Source: Paenibacillus donghaensis | GTDB taxonomy: Bacteria > Bacillota > Bacilli > Paenibacillales > Paenibacillaceae | Direction: 5' to 3' | NCBI RefSeq assembly: GCF_002192415.1 | Contig: NZ_CP021780.1 | Coordinates: forward strand, 806,001-870,000 | DNA: 64,000 bases | Shown here: positions 1-8,929 of the stretch, in pieces | Position numbering within the stretch: the stretch's first letter is position 1 | How the letters are laid out: each line of letters begins with the position of its first letter | Notes under the pieces: generated by a model | The model's database searches: none | What the model saw: the letters and a program-made list of their open reading frames with translations, nothing else | Told to the model about the DNA's origin: nothing | Position numbers and translations under genes: made by a program

Positions 1-2094
1 GATCTGTATTTGCAATTTGAGCATGGCGATTACACGGACAGGTATGAACGGAGTCTTGATCTGGAGCAGGCTGTTGCAAGAGTAGAGTATACAATTGGCG
101 GAGTGCAGTATACCCGCGAAGCCATCGCTTCCTTCCCGGGCCGGGTCCTTGTCCTTCACCTGACTGCGGATGAGCCTGGAATGTTAAGCCTGACAGTGAA
201 GCTGGACAGCGCACTCCGCCACCGTTCAGGGGTGGAGAACGGAGAATTGATCATCCAGGGAATGGCACCGGAGAATGCAGATCCCAATTATATGAGCAAG
301 AAGAATCCGCTGAGCTATGGAGAATGGGACAACACAGATGCCATGGGTTTCGAGGGGCGAGTGGGTGTGCGGACAGAGGGGGGGCGCATTGAATTTGCCT
401 CCGGAGCTATACATATTATGGAGGCGACTGAGGTTACGCTCTGTTTCAGCGCGGCCACAAGCTATAACGGTTTCGATCAGGTGCCCGGCCGGGCAGGGAA
501 GGATTACAGTGCAGCAGCCCAAGAGGACCTGCGGCAGGCGCTGAAACAATCCTATGAATCACTCCGTGCTGCGCATATCGCAGACTATCGATCTCTATAC
601 AGCCGTGTCCAGCTTTCCTTAGGAAAGCGGCAGGCACCGGAGGATATAGCAGCCGATCAATGGATCAAGCACTACGGTGCCTCCGATCCCGCACTGGTGG
701 AGCTGCTGTTCCAGTACGGGCGGTATTTAATGATCTCCGGCTCCCGTCCAGGCACACAGCCCACCAATCTGCAGGGCATCTGGAATCAGGAGACAAGGGC
801 ACCATGGAGCAGCAACTGGACGTTGAACATCAATGCCCAGATGAATTATTGGCCTGCGGAGAGCGGCAATCTGGCGGAATGCCACGAGCCCCTGTTCAGG
901 CTGATTGAGGAGCTGGCCCGGAACGGGCGGAAGACCGCCGAAGTACATTATGGAGCAAGGGGCTGGACTGCCCACCATAATACGGACATCTGGCGCCAGA
1001 GTTCCCCGGCAGGGGGAGAGGGTCATGGGGAGGCGGTCTGGTCACTGTGGCCGCTTGCTGGTCCATGGCTCTGCCGCCATCTGTGGGAGCATTATGAATT
1101 CGGACAGGATGAGGAATTTCTGAGAACCTGTGCTTACCCTGTAATGAAGGAGGCAGCATTGTTCTGCCTCGACTGGCTGCTTGATGACGGGAACGGAAGG
1201 CTCGTGACCTCGCCCTCCACTTCGCCCGAGCATAAATTCCGCAGCGGCGGCAGCTATGCCGGGGTCAGCACAGCCACTACGATGGACCTGATGCTGATCT
1301 GGGATCTCTTCAGTAATTGTATTGAGGCCTCTACAATTCTGGGAGAAGATACGTTATTCAGCCAGGAACTGATGGCTGCCAAGACCGCTTTATTTCCGCT
1401 GCAGATCGGACAATACGGTCAGCTGCAGGAATGGTCCGACGACTTCGAGGAAGAGGACAGACATCACCGTCATGTCTCACATCTGTACGGTGTGTATCCT
1501 GGAGTTCAGCTGACGAAACGGAATAGCCCCGAGCTGTTCCGAGCCGCCAGACAGAGTCTGGAGCGAAGGGGAGACGGAGGCACCGGCTGGAGTCTGGGCT
1601 GGAAGATCAGCCTGTGGGCCCGGTTCGGCGAAGGGACACGCGCTTTGCAGCTGCTGTCCAAACTGCTGCAGCTTGTGGAAGAGGGCAGCGCACAGGGTGG
1701 GGTCTATCCGAATCTGTTCGATGCTTGTCCGCCTTTTCAGATTGACGGAAACTTCGGGGCAACTTCCGGGATTATGGAGATGCTGCTGCAATCCCATCAA
1801 GGTTTTTTGGAGCTGCTGCCGGCACTGCCGGAGGCTTGGCCTGAAGGGTACTTCAAGGGATTGCGGGCCCGAGGCGGCTTCGAAGTAAGTCTGGCATGGA
1901 AACACGGGATTCCCGCACAAGCGCTAATCCGCTGTGCCCAAAGCGGAACGTGCAGAATAGGCAACGGGTGCTTGATTGCTGTTACTTGTGAAGGCACGGC
2001 TGTACCGTATCAACTCGCGGACGGTATCGTTTCTTTTCAGGGCAAGGCGGGGCGGGAATATGTGGTTGATTTTGCAGCGGCTGCCCTGCAGTAG
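1..2094 (+). CDS. GH95 alpha-L-fucosidase, 5' end outside window
   Basis: The reading frame is open from base 1, so the N-terminus lies upstream. The visible 697 codons carry GH95 landmarks: the NLQGIWNQ and NINAQMNYWPAE segments (near bases 765-860), HVSHLYGVYPG (near 1470-1500), and a late DGNFGATSGIMEML segment near 1745-1785. Family members are usually 750-800 residues, so perhaps 60-100 residues are missing. GH95 enzymes release terminal alpha-1,2-linked L-fucose (some act on L-galactose) with inversion. Location cannot be judged because any signal peptide would be upstream. The next genes metabolise free L-fucose, which fits a fucosidase supplying the sugar. It ends head-to-head with the DeoR-type gene, with a hairpin between them. 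Confidence 0.88.
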   Translation, partial: DLYLQFEHGDYTDRYERSLDLEQAVARVEYTIGGVQYTREAIASFPGRVLVLHLTADEPGMLSLTVKLDSALRHRSGVENGELIIQGMAPENADPNYMSKKNPLSYGEWDNTDAMGFEGRVGVRTEGGRIEFASGAIHIMEATEVTLCFSAATSYNGFDQVPGRAGKDYSAAAQEDLRQALKQSYESLRAAHIADYRSLYSRVQLSLGKRQAPEDIAADQWIKHYGASDPALVELLFQYGRYLMISGSRPGTQPTNLQGIWNQETRAPWSSNWTLNINAQMNYWPAESGNLAECHEPLFRLIEELARNGRKTAEVHYGARGWTAHHNTDIWRQSSPAGGEGHGEAVWSLWPLAGPWLCRHLWEHYEFGQDEEFLRTCAYPVMKEAALFCLDWLLDDGNGRLVTSPSTSPEHKFRSGGSYAGVSTATTMDLMLIWDLFSNCIEASTILGEDTLFSQELMAAKTALFPLQIGQYGQLQEWSDDFEEEDRHHRHVSHLYGVYPGVQLTKRNSPELFRAARQSLERRGDGGTGWSLGWKISLWARFGEGTRALQLLSKLLQLVEEGSAQGGVYPNLFDACPPFQIDGNFGATSGIMEMLLQSHQGFLELLPALPEAWPEGYFKGLRARGGFEVSLAWKHGIPAQALIRCAQSGTCRIGNGCLIAVTCEGTAVPYQLADGIVSFQGKAGREYVVDFAAAALQ

Positions 2095-2122
2095 AATATC
2101 CTGATCTATAACTTGGCGCTCC

Positions 2123-2160
2123 AGAGCATCTTTCTGATTGTAGAGAGATGCTCTATTTGT
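2123..2160. terminator. Hairpin between convergent genes
   Basis: AGAGCATCT at 2123-2131 pairs with AGATGCTCT at 2146-2154, followed by a T-rich run. It sits between the fucosidase stop and the regulator stop and probably ends transcription of the fucosidase gene, perhaps from both sides. Confidence 0.65.
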
Positions 2161-2191
2161 TTGTTTCCTTACAGGCTGCAAGAACCGACGT

Positions 2192-2962
2192 TTACTCCGC
2201 AGCAGGGTAGATTAGCGACACCTGATAGTTGCCCAGGAACTCAATCCATTCCTCCGACGGTTTCTGGTCAGTGACGATATAGTCCACTTTATCGAAGCTG
2301 AACAATTTAATAAAAGCGATCCGGTCGAACTTGGAATGGTCCACCAGCAGTATGACCTTGTTGGCCTGCTGCTGCATCAGCACCTTCAGCTCGCTCTCCC
2401 CCTCATTAGAATCACATAACCCGGCGTTCATCGACAGCGCCTTGCAGCTGAAAATGGCGACATCCACATGGTATTTCTGAATCGTCTGGGAGGCATTGCG
2501 TCCAACAAAGGAGCTGGTCTCCGGCCCCAGGATGCCGCCGGTGGAGATCAGGGTCTGTCCGGCATGCTGGAATTCGGACAACACCACAAGCGAATTGGTG
2601 ATAACCGTCAGCTTGCTGCGGTGCTCAATAATCGTCCGGAGCGCTTCAAATGCCGTGGAGCTGGTGTCTGTCATTAGGCTGTCCCCGTCGTTAATCAACT
2701 CCAGCACTAGAGAGGCGATGGAACGTTTGGCCTGAATATTGACCTGATGTCTGCTTGAATACGAAGGGTCTTCATTGGTTTGGGCGTTGAGGATGGCTCC
2801 GCCGTAGTTTTTTTTGGCCAGGCCTTCTTTATCGAGCTTGTCGAGGTCGCGCCGGATCGTCTCCTCCGAGACGTTGAACTTCTGCGCCAGGTCGGCGACA
2901 TGCACCTTCTTGTGCCGGTAGAGCTCATTAATAATCAGATCACGCCGTTCAAATGCTTTCAT
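2192..2962 (-). CDS. DeoR-family regulator, probable fucose repressor
   Basis: The protein (256 residues from ATG at 2962) begins with a DeoR-type winged helix (about residues 5-57, with the FNVSEETIRRDLDKL recognition segment). A DeoR C-terminal sugar-phosphate sensing domain follows (TDTSSTAF, LTVITNSL, STGG, CDSNEGESE, DHSKFDR motifs). The ATG at 2962 is preferred over the GTG at 2974 because a GGGTGAG ribosome site lies about 7 bases before it. The family usually represses a nearby sugar operon and is released by a phosphorylated intermediate. Here it is divergent from fucI, and the shared 240-bp region holds a long inverted repeat, so control of the fucose operon is the natural inference. 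The effector, possibly L-fuculose 1-phosphate, is not shown by sequence. Confidence 0.85.
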   Translation of the reverse strand: MKAFERRDLIINELYRHKKVHVADLAQKFNVSEETIRRDLDKLDKEGLAKKNYGGAILNAQTNEDPSYSSRHQVNIQAKRSIASLVLELINDGDSLMTDTSSTAFEALRTIIEHRSKLTVITNSLVVLSEFQHAGQTLISTGGILGPETSSFVGRNASQTIQKYHVDVAIFSCKALSMNAGLCDSNEGESELKVLMQQQANKVILLVDHSKFDRIAFIKLFSFDKVDYIVTDQKPSEEWIEFLGNYQVSLIYPAAE

Positions 2963-3037
2963 CGCTTCACTCACCCTTGATTTTGAGATATGTAAGCTTA
3001 AGTCTACACCAAACCATACAATAGTAAAACATTGAAT

Positions 3038-3111
3038 GTGGTATTATGAGTTTCGTTAATAAAAGTATCACATAAAACCACATATTATTAGAAATATACT
3101 GTGGTTTTATG
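3038..3111. promoter_or_regulatory. Putative operator: three GTGGTTTTATG-like half-sites
   Basis: CATAAAACCAC at 3071-3081 and GTGGTTTTATG at 3101-3111 form a perfect 11-bp inverted repeat. A third near-copy, GTGGTATTATG, lies at 3038-3048. The rightmost half-site abuts the -35 hexamer of the fucI promoter. This is the layout expected for a DeoR-type repressor controlling divergent genes, but binding is inferred. Confidence 0.65.
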
Positions 3112-3140
3112 TTGACTTAAGCGTTTGCACTATTTATGAT
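3112..3140 (+). promoter_or_regulatory. Sigma-A promoter of the fucose operon, with cre-like overlap
   Basis: TTGACT (3112-3117), a 17-base spacer, and TATGAT (3135-3140) match a vegetative promoter. The spacer contains a sequence at 3116-3129 that fits the CcpA box except for its first two bases, so carbon catabolite repression is possible. The start codon follows 60 bases after the -10 box. Confidence 0.7.
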
Positions 3141-3200
3141 AGAAAAGAAGCAAGACTTAAGTGAAATCATTCATCAACTTGATCCCGAGGAGGAACAGCA

Positions 3201-4967
3201 GTGAGTGCAAATTATCCGAAGATTGGAATCCGCCCCACGATTGATGGCAGAAGAAGAGGGGTCCGCGAATCGCTGGAAGCCCAGACGATGGGCATGGCGC
3301 AGCGGGTGGCCAAGTTTCTTGAAGAGAGCTTATTTTATCCAGACGGCACCCCTGTAGAGTGTATTATCGCAGACTCCACCATTGGCGGAGTCAAGGAAGC
3401 GTCGGCTGCCGCCCAGAAGTTTAAGGCTGCCAATGTCGGCGTATCGATCACAGTGACCCCTTGCTGGTGCTATGGGTCGGAAACCATGGATATGGACGCC
3501 TCCATTCCTCATGCGGTATGGGGCTTTAATGGAACCGAACGTCCCGGAGCCGTGTACCTTGCTGCCGTTCTCTCGGCTTATGCCCAGAAGGGCATCCCGG
3601 CCTTCGGCATCTATGGTGAAGATGTTCAGGAATCAAGCAGTGAACATATTCCCGCCGATGTGCAGGCCAAGCTGCTGCAGTTCGCCAAGTCGGCGCTGGC
3701 GGCAGCCCTTATGAGAGGGAAGTCCTATCTGTCGATGGGTTCCGTATCGATGGGGATCGCCGGGTCGATCGTTAACGAACAATTCTTCCAGGATTATCTG
3801 GGCATGCGCAACGAATATATCGATATGTCAGAGTTCGTACGCCGCTTCGAAGAGGAAATTTACGATAAAGAGGAATTCGAGCGTGCACTCGCCTGGACGA
3901 AGGAGAACTGCCTCAACGGTGCAGACAATAATCCCGAACATCTGCAGCTCAGCGATGAAGCGAAGGAGCAGCAATGGGAGACCTGCGTGAAGATGGCGCT
4001 GATTGCCCGTGATCTGATGGTCGGCAATCCGAAGCTGGCCGGGCTTGGCTTCGAGGAAGAAGCCTACGGGCACCATGCGATTGTCAGCGGATTCCAGGGG
4101 CAGCGCCAATGGACCGATCATTTCCCGAACGGCGACTTCATGGAGACGATTCTTAACTCCTCCTTCGACTGGAATGGCAGACGAGCCCCTTACCTGGTGG
4201 CTACAGAGAACGACAGCATGAACGGTGTGACCATGCTGTTCAATTATTTGCTGACGAACACGGCGCAGATTTTTGCCGATGTGCGGACATTCTGGAGTCC
4301 GGCGGCTGTAGAACGGGTAACGGGCTATAAGCTGGAAGGGCAGGCCGCTAACGGACTGCTGCATCTGATCAACTCCGGTTCTGCTGCTCTGGACGGAACC
4401 GGCGAACAGCAGCTGAACGGCCAACCTGCGATCAAGCCATTCTGGGAGATCACCGACGAAGAAATGGACGCCTGCCTGAAGCAGACCCAGTTCCGCCCGG
4501 CTTCCCGGGAATATTTCCGCGGGGGCGGTTTCTCCACCGACTATTTGACCAAGGGCGGCATGCCTGTCACCATGGCACGGATGAATCTGGTCAAAGGGCT
4601 TGGACCCGTCCTGCAGCTGGTGGAAGGGTATACAGTTGAACTGCCTGAAGAAGTCCACCATACGCTTGACCAGAGAACAGATCCCACTTGGCCGACAACC
4701 TGGTTCGCACCGAAGCTGACCGATCAAGGCTCCTTCAAGTCCGTCTATGATGTGATGAACAACTGGGGAGCGAATCACGGAGCGATCAGCTACGGCCATA
4801 TCGGTGCCGATCTGATCACCCTGGCTTCGATTCTGCGGATTCCGGTCAGCATGCACAATGTAGAAGAATCACGAATCTTCAGACCGCGTGTCTGGTCTTT
4901 GTTCGGCACCGAGGATCTGGAGAGCGCCGACTACAGAGCCTGCCAGAATTTCGGGCCGCTCTACTAA
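3201..4967 (+). CDS. fucI: L-fucose isomerase
   Basis: This 588-residue protein converts L-fucose to L-fuculose in the cytoplasm, the first step of fucose catabolism; the family needs Mn2+. It is close to the usual length (about 590). Recognisable parts are the N-terminal [17 protein letters not shown] segment and the active-site block [18 protein letters not shown]. Glu336 (ATEND) and Asp360 (FADVRTFW) sit where the family's metal ligands Glu337 and Asp361 lie in E. coli. The GTG start at 3201 has a strong GAGGAGG site 6 bases upstream. It opens a four-gene operon (isomerase, kinase, aldolase, mutarotase) with short gaps. Arabinose isomerase activity is known for some members, but the neighbours favour fucose. 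Confidence 0.95.
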   Translation: MSANYPKIGIRPTIDGRRRGVRESLEAQTMGMAQRVAKFLEESLFYPDGTPVECIIADSTIGGVKEASAAAQKFKAANVGVSITVTPCWCYGSETMDMDASIPHAVWGFNGTERPGAVYLAAVLSAYAQKGIPAFGIYGEDVQESSSEHIPADVQAKLLQFAKSALAAALMRGKSYLSMGSVSMGIAGSIVNEQFFQDYLGMRNEYIDMSEFVRRFEEEIYDKEEFERALAWTKENCLNGADNNPEHLQLSDEAKEQQWETCVKMALIARDLMVGNPKLAGLGFEEEAYGHHAIVSGFQGQRQWTDHFPNGDFMETILNSSFDWNGRRAPYLVATENDSMNGVTMLFNYLLTNTAQIFADVRTFWSPAAVERVTGYKLEGQAANGLLHLINSGSAALDGTGEQQLNGQPAIKPFWEITDEEMDACLKQTQFRPASREYFRGGGFSTDYLTKGGMPVTMARMNLVKGLGPVLQLVEGYTVELPEEVHHTLDQRTDPTWPTTWFAPKLTDQGSFKSVYDVMNNWGANHGAISYGHIGADLITLASILRIPVSMHNVEESRIFRPRVWSLFGTEDLESADYRACQNFGPLY

Positions 4968-4995
4968 ATCAACAGGTGAAGCAGGTGCGAGAATA

Positions 4996-6435
4996 ATGGG
5001 CGAACCCATCAAGCTGTTAGCCATCGATCTCGGTGCAAGCTCAGGGCGTGTGATTCTGGGTAAATACGATGGCATTGTGCTGTCTGTCGAGGAGATCCAC
5101 CGGTTCGATAATACACCGGTGTCCATCCTGGAGCATCTGCACTGGGATGTGCTGAGATTATTCCACGAGATGAAGACAGGAATCCGTGCAGCGGCCAGAG
5201 AACACGACCAGCTGCGGTCCTTAAGCGTGGATACTTGGGGAGTTGATTATGGTTTCATCGACGATGGAGGGCGGCTGCTCTATTCCCCGCATCATTACAG
5301 GGATCAGCGTACCGTGGCCTGCCGCTCCGAGCTGGAAGGGAGGGTGCCGCCTGCAGAACAATTCAACCGGACCGGCAACCAGCCGGCATTGATCAATACG
5401 GTCTATCAGCTGTTTGCCGATTGGCAGCAGAATCCGGCGCTTGCCGGGACGGCAGATACCCTGCTGATGATGCCTGATCTGTTCCATTATCTGTTCTCCG
5501 GCATCAAGGCGGCGGAGACTACGATCTGGAGCACCAGCGGCCTGCTGGATGCGGCGAGCGGGAAGCCGTCGGCGGAGCTGCTGGAGCGGCTGGGCCTGCC
5601 GGCTGCCCTGATTCCGCAGCAGGTGCCGGCAGGCACCGTCATTGGGCAGGTGCTGCCCGCGCTGCAGGAGGAGCTTGGCATCGGGCCGATGAAGGTGATC
5701 TCCGGAGCTTCGCATGACACCGCTTCGGCAGTAGCCTCCATTCCTTATGTGAACAAGGAAGGAGCCGCCTTCATCAGCTGCGGCACCTGGTCGCTGGTGG
5801 GAATGGAGACATCCGGGCCGGTCATTAACGACAAGGGCTACGAGTTCGGCTTCACCAACGAACGCTGCTTCGGCGGCACGAACCGGCTGCTGAAGAATAT
5901 TACCGGGCTATGGATTCTACAGGAGACCGGGCGCTGCTGGCAAGAGGCAGGTGAGCCGCTTAGCCACATTGAGATGGTCCGGCTGGCCAAGGCCGCGGGT
6001 CCGGCAATGGCGCGGATTGATCCCAATGATCCATTGTTCGGCACACCCGGCGATATGCCGGAGCGGATCAGTCAATATTGCCGCTGGACGCAGCAGCAGA
6101 TTCCGCAAACCAAAGGCGAGCTGATCCGTCTCATTCTGGAGAGTCTGGCATTCTCCTACAGCGACACCCTGAAGAAGCTGGAGGAGCTGACCGGAGAGCG
6201 GATTTCCGTTATTCATATGGTCGGAGGCGGGATTCAGAATGAGCTGCTCTGCCAGCTGACGGCTGATATTACCGGAAGAGAAATCATTGCCGGTCCGGTG
6301 GAAGCCAGTTCGATCGGCAATCTGATCGTTCAGCTGGTCGCACTGGGCAAACTGGACAGCGCCCGGGCAGGGGAATTGGTCACCCGGTCGTTTCCTTGCC
6401 GGAGCTATCAGCCGGCAGGCGGCATCAGCCAATAA
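4996..6435 (+). CDS. FGGY sugar kinase, rhamnulokinase-like, probable L-fuculokinase
   Basis: This 479-residue FGGY kinase probably phosphorylates L-fuculose to L-fuculose 1-phosphate. The IDLGASSGRV phosphate-binding segment is near residues 8-17, SVDTWGVDYG near 75, and the C-terminal nucleotide-binding GGGIQNELLCQ near 410. Its overall look is closer to RhaB-type rhamnulokinase than to E. coli FucK, a pattern also known from other Firmicute fucose operons. A longer in-frame start at 4888 would lie inside fucI; the ATG at 4996 is preferred because a purine-rich AGGTGAAGCAGG stretch precedes it and the conserved N-terminus begins there. The gap to fucI is 28 bases. Substrate assignment rests on context. 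Confidence 0.85.
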   Translation: MGEPIKLLAIDLGASSGRVILGKYDGIVLSVEEIHRFDNTPVSILEHLHWDVLRLFHEMKTGIRAAAREHDQLRSLSVDTWGVDYGFIDDGGRLLYSPHHYRDQRTVACRSELEGRVPPAEQFNRTGNQPALINTVYQLFADWQQNPALAGTADTLLMMPDLFHYLFSGIKAAETTIWSTSGLLDAASGKPSAELLERLGLPAALIPQQVPAGTVIGQVLPALQEELGIGPMKVISGASHDTASAVASIPYVNKEGAAFISCGTWSLVGMETSGPVINDKGYEFGFTNERCFGGTNRLLKNITGLWILQETGRCWQEAGEPLSHIEMVRLAKAAGPAMARIDPNDPLFGTPGDMPERISQYCRWTQQQIPQTKGELIRLILESLAFSYSDTLKKLEELTGERISVIHMVGGGIQNELLCQLTADITGREIIAGPVEASSIGNLIVQLVALGKLDSARAGELVTRSFPCRSYQPAGGISQ

Positions 6436-6459
6436 TAGAAAGATAAAGGGGAGCATACC

Positions 6460-7110
6460 ATGGAAACATTTGAACAGGAGCTGCGCCGCCGGATTTGCGA
6501 TATCGGCCGTAACTTATTCAATAAGGATTTTATTGCCGCCAACGACGGCAACATTTCGGCCAGATTGTCCGAAAGCGAGGTGCTGGCTACACCTACAGGT
6601 GTCAGCAAAGGTTATCTGGAGCCGCATATGCTGGTGAAGGTTAATCTGCAAGGTGAAATTCTGGAAGCGGCAGATGGCTATCGGCCTTCAACTGAAACAA
6701 AGATGCACCTGAAGATCTACAATGAGCTGCCCGAGATGAACGGGGTGGTGCATGCCCATCCGCCGTATGCGACTGCCTTCGCAATCAAGGGCGAAGCATT
6801 GGATAAGATGATGATGCCGGAGTCGGTTATTGCCATGGGCGATATTCCGCTGGCCGTATACGGAACACCATCTACGGACGAAATCCCGGATTCCCTGGAG
6901 CCGTTCCTGGGCAAAAAAACAGCGGTGCTGCTGGAAAGCCACGGCGCGCTGACCTGGGGCAAGGATATTATGGCCGCGTACATGAATATGGAGCGCCTGG
7001 AATACACCGCGAAGCTAACCTATATTACCCGGATGATCGGCGGGGAGCGTGAGCTGCCGCAGCACCGGATCGACGAACTGGTGGCTCTAAGATCCTTCTA
7101 CGGAATGTAA
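6460..7110 (+). CDS. fucA: L-fuculose-phosphate aldolase (class II aldolase)
   Basis: The 216-residue protein matches the class II, zinc-dependent aldolase family and is the length of E. coli FucA (215). It should split L-fuculose 1-phosphate into dihydroxyacetone phosphate and L-lactaldehyde. Zinc-site motifs are present: HAHPPYATAFA (two histidines, near residues 92-94), LESHGALTWG (third histidine, near 155), and the STETKMH segment carrying the acidic residue near 73. An N-terminal NDGNISARL motif, typical for phosphate binding, is also seen. A GGGG-rich ribosome site precedes the ATG, 24 bases after the kinase stop. Its kinase and isomerase neighbours make fuculose phosphate a likelier substrate than rhamnulose or ribulose phosphate. 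Confidence 0.9.
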   Translation: METFEQELRRRICDIGRNLFNKDFIAANDGNISARLSESEVLATPTGVSKGYLEPHMLVKVNLQGEILEAADGYRPSTETKMHLKIYNELPEMNGVVHAHPPYATAFAIKGEALDKMMMPESVIAMGDIPLAVYGTPSTDEIPDSLEPFLGKKTAVLLESHGALTWGKDIMAAYMNMERLEYTAKLTYITRMIGGERELPQHRIDELVALRSFYGM

Positions 7111-7123
7111 GGAGGCAACACTC

Positions 7124-7552
7124 ATGCTGAACAAGATTCCCAAGCTGCTCTCTCCCGAGCTGGTGCGGGTGCTGATGGAAATGGGGCACGGCGATGAGCT
7201 GGTGCTGGCCGACGCCAATTATCCCGGACATTCGCTGAATTCCAGAGTGATCCGGTATGATGGAACCGGGATTCCGGCGCTGCTGGATGCTATTCTGGAG
7301 CTGCTGCCGCTTGATCATTATGCCGAGCATCAGGTAGCGTTTATGTCCGTGGTCGAAGGAGATCCAACCGTACCGGTAATCTGGTCCACTTATAAGGAGC
7401 TGATTGCCAAGCATGATAAATCGGCAACGATTGACTATGAGGAGAGATTCGCCTTCTACGAGCGTTCCCGGCAGAGCCATGTGATTGTCGTGACGGGTGA
7501 GGAAGCCTTGTACGGCAATGTCATTCTCAAAAAAGGCGTCATCCAGGCATAA
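7124..7552 (+). CDS. fucU: L-fucose mutarotase (RbsD/FucU family)
   Basis: The 142-residue protein belongs to the RbsD/FucU family, which interconverts sugar anomers. FucU-type members turn alpha-L-fucose into the beta form used by the isomerase. Family signs are MLNKIPKLLSPELV at the start, HGDELVLADANYP (catalytic His near residue 22) and the late TGEEALYGNVILKKG segment, which carries the C-terminal Tyr/Asn pair. The gap to the aldolase is only 13 bases with a GGAGGC ribosome site. This is the last gene of the operon, followed by a hairpin terminator. The family fold is certain; sugar specificity is from context. Confidence 0.92.
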   Translation: MLNKIPKLLSPELVRVLMEMGHGDELVLADANYPGHSLNSRVIRYDGTGIPALLDAILELLPLDHYAEHQVAFMSVVEGDPTVPVIWSTYKELIAKHDKSATIDYEERFAFYERSRQSHVIVVTGEEALYGNVILKKGVIQA

Positions 7553-7595
7553 CCTGGCTTGATCGCCATGATCCACTAGTCTAAGCTGATTACCA

Positions 7596-7628
7596 AACCC
7601 CTGCGCACACCGCGGGGGTTATTGTTAT
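7596..7628 (+). terminator. Terminator of the fucose operon
   Basis: AACCCC at 7596-7601 pairs with GGGGTT at 7615-7620, extended by neighbouring G-C pairs, and is followed by a T-rich tail. It lies 44 bases after the mutarotase stop. Confidence 0.75.
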
Positions 7629-7734
7629 TTTCCGCCCGAGAACGGGCAGATTGACAAGGGATGAATGCTTATACACGTATACCCTTACGGGAATAGAATA
7701 CACGGAAAACTGCGGAAGGAAGAAGGGAACAAGG

Positions 7735-7959
7735 GTGAGGGTGGACTTGGGTAGCGGAAAAAGAAAACACCGGGACTGTGTTGGGATTGACCGGATCTCT
7801 TATGCCGGCACCGATATGGTCCATGACTTCAATGAGCCGATCCCGCTCGCGGACAACAGCGTGGAATTCGTGATGGCAGCGCACAGTCTGCAATATGTCA
7901 GCGACAGACGGAAGGGGGTTGCCGTCGAGGGCGGGAAATTCACTGCCGGGGTGCGGTGA
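7735..7959 (+). pseudogene. SAM-dependent methyltransferase fragment
   Basis: The stretch VDLGSGKRKHRDCVGIDR, then MVHDFNEPIPLADNSVEFV and HSLQYVSD, is the beginning of a class I methyltransferase: the glycine-rich SAM loop, the acidic strand-2 end, and the strand-4 region. After about 55 residues similarity stops and an unrelated tail runs to the stop codon. Complete members have 150-250 residues. A GTG at 7735 after a purine-rich stretch is a plausible start. I read this as a truncated remnant whose 3' part has been lost by deletion against the next fragment. Confidence 0.65.
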
Positions 7960-8003
7960 TTTCACTATGATCTCCGGCAAGCGTTGCCCGAGCCTAGCTG
8001 CGG

Positions 8004-8723
8004 GTGGAAGGGATGCCCGTGCAAGAGGTGGCGGCGGCCGTTGGCTATGAGGAACGCCGTTATTTCAGCGAGATGTTCAAGAAGATCACGGGTGTGACGC
8101 CATCGGACTTCAGAGCGGGGTTCCATGCGGATACGCCGCCGAGGTGGATTACCTACGGCAGCTCCATTACCCAGTGCGTGGCGGCGTCCAGCCCCTCGCG
8201 CACCTGGCCGGCCATCGCCGCTGCGGCGGCCGGCTATAACCTGACCTGCCTCGGCTACTCCGGCAACTGCCATCTGGAGCCGATGGTCGCCCGGATGATC
8301 CGCGGGCTTCCGGCGGCGCTGATCACGCTGTGCGTCGGCGTGAATGTGTACGGCGCGGGCACGCTTAGCCCGCGCACGTTCCAGCCGGCGCTGATCGGCC
8401 TGCTGGAGACGATCCGCGAGCGGCACCGGGATACGCCGCTGCTGGTGATCTCCCCGCTCTACGGCTCCGAGCGGGAGACCGACGAGAACAAGCTGGGCTT
8501 CACCCTGCCGCTGCTGCGCAAGGAGATCGCCGCAACCGTCGCGCTGCTGCAGCAGCGCGGTGACAATCACCTCGCCTATCGCGATGGCCTGGAGTGGCTG
8601 GGGGCGGAGGACGCCGCCCTGCTGCCGGCCGGCCTGCACCCGGATGCGGCCGGCTATGAGCTGCTGGGAGCGCGGTTCATGGAGCGGATTCTGCGGCGTG
8701 GCCGTGGCCATGGCCATGGCTAA
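8004..8723 (+). pseudogene. AraC half-domain joined to SGNH hydrolase, probably a truncated gene
   Basis: The first 35 residues are the second helix-turn-helix of an AraC-family DNA-binding domain (EGMPVQEVAAAVGYEERRYF, then ITGVTPSDFR). The first half of that domain is missing, and an in-frame TAG stands just upstream at 7995. The rest resembles a GDSL/SGNH hydrolase: YGSSIT as block I, LGYSGN as block II, a TLCVGVN segment in place of block III, and GLHPDAAGYE as block V. The catalytic Asp normally three residues before the block V His is Ala here (PAGLHP), so activity is doubtful. GC content is clearly higher than in the neighbours. It may be the 3' part of a longer AraC-SGNH gene. Confidence 0.6.
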
Positions 8724-8929
8724 CTGCATTTCTTACACTTATTTTTGATAAAAACCCGACCAAACAGACTTTAACTGTATTACGTACATCTATATTTCGC
8801 CAAAACGCTGCTTTACGGCTAAATGGGGAGATTTAGCTGTACGAAATACAGTTATATGCCTTTCCAGTGCCGAATCCGCTTATTTAACTGTACGAAATAC
8901 AGTTAACCCTCGCGTACCTCGTAAGCTAC
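8724..8929. repeat. Intergenic palindromes of the AACTGTA family
   Basis: Two clear hairpins share the core TGTACGAAATACA. AGCTGTA/TACAGTT is at 8835-8853, and TTAACTGTA/TACAGTTAA at 8884-8906 has perfect 9-bp arms and a CGAAA loop. A looser relative, TTAACTGTATTACGTACATC, starts at 8771. No gene is visible. The family directly borders the 19-bp tandem array, whose unit contains a similar TCTAACTGCA stretch. Confidence 0.75.

Noticed and set aside
3828..4856. 342-codon frame opposite fucI
   Set aside because: It is a shadow of a strongly supported gene on the other strand; it has no family features.
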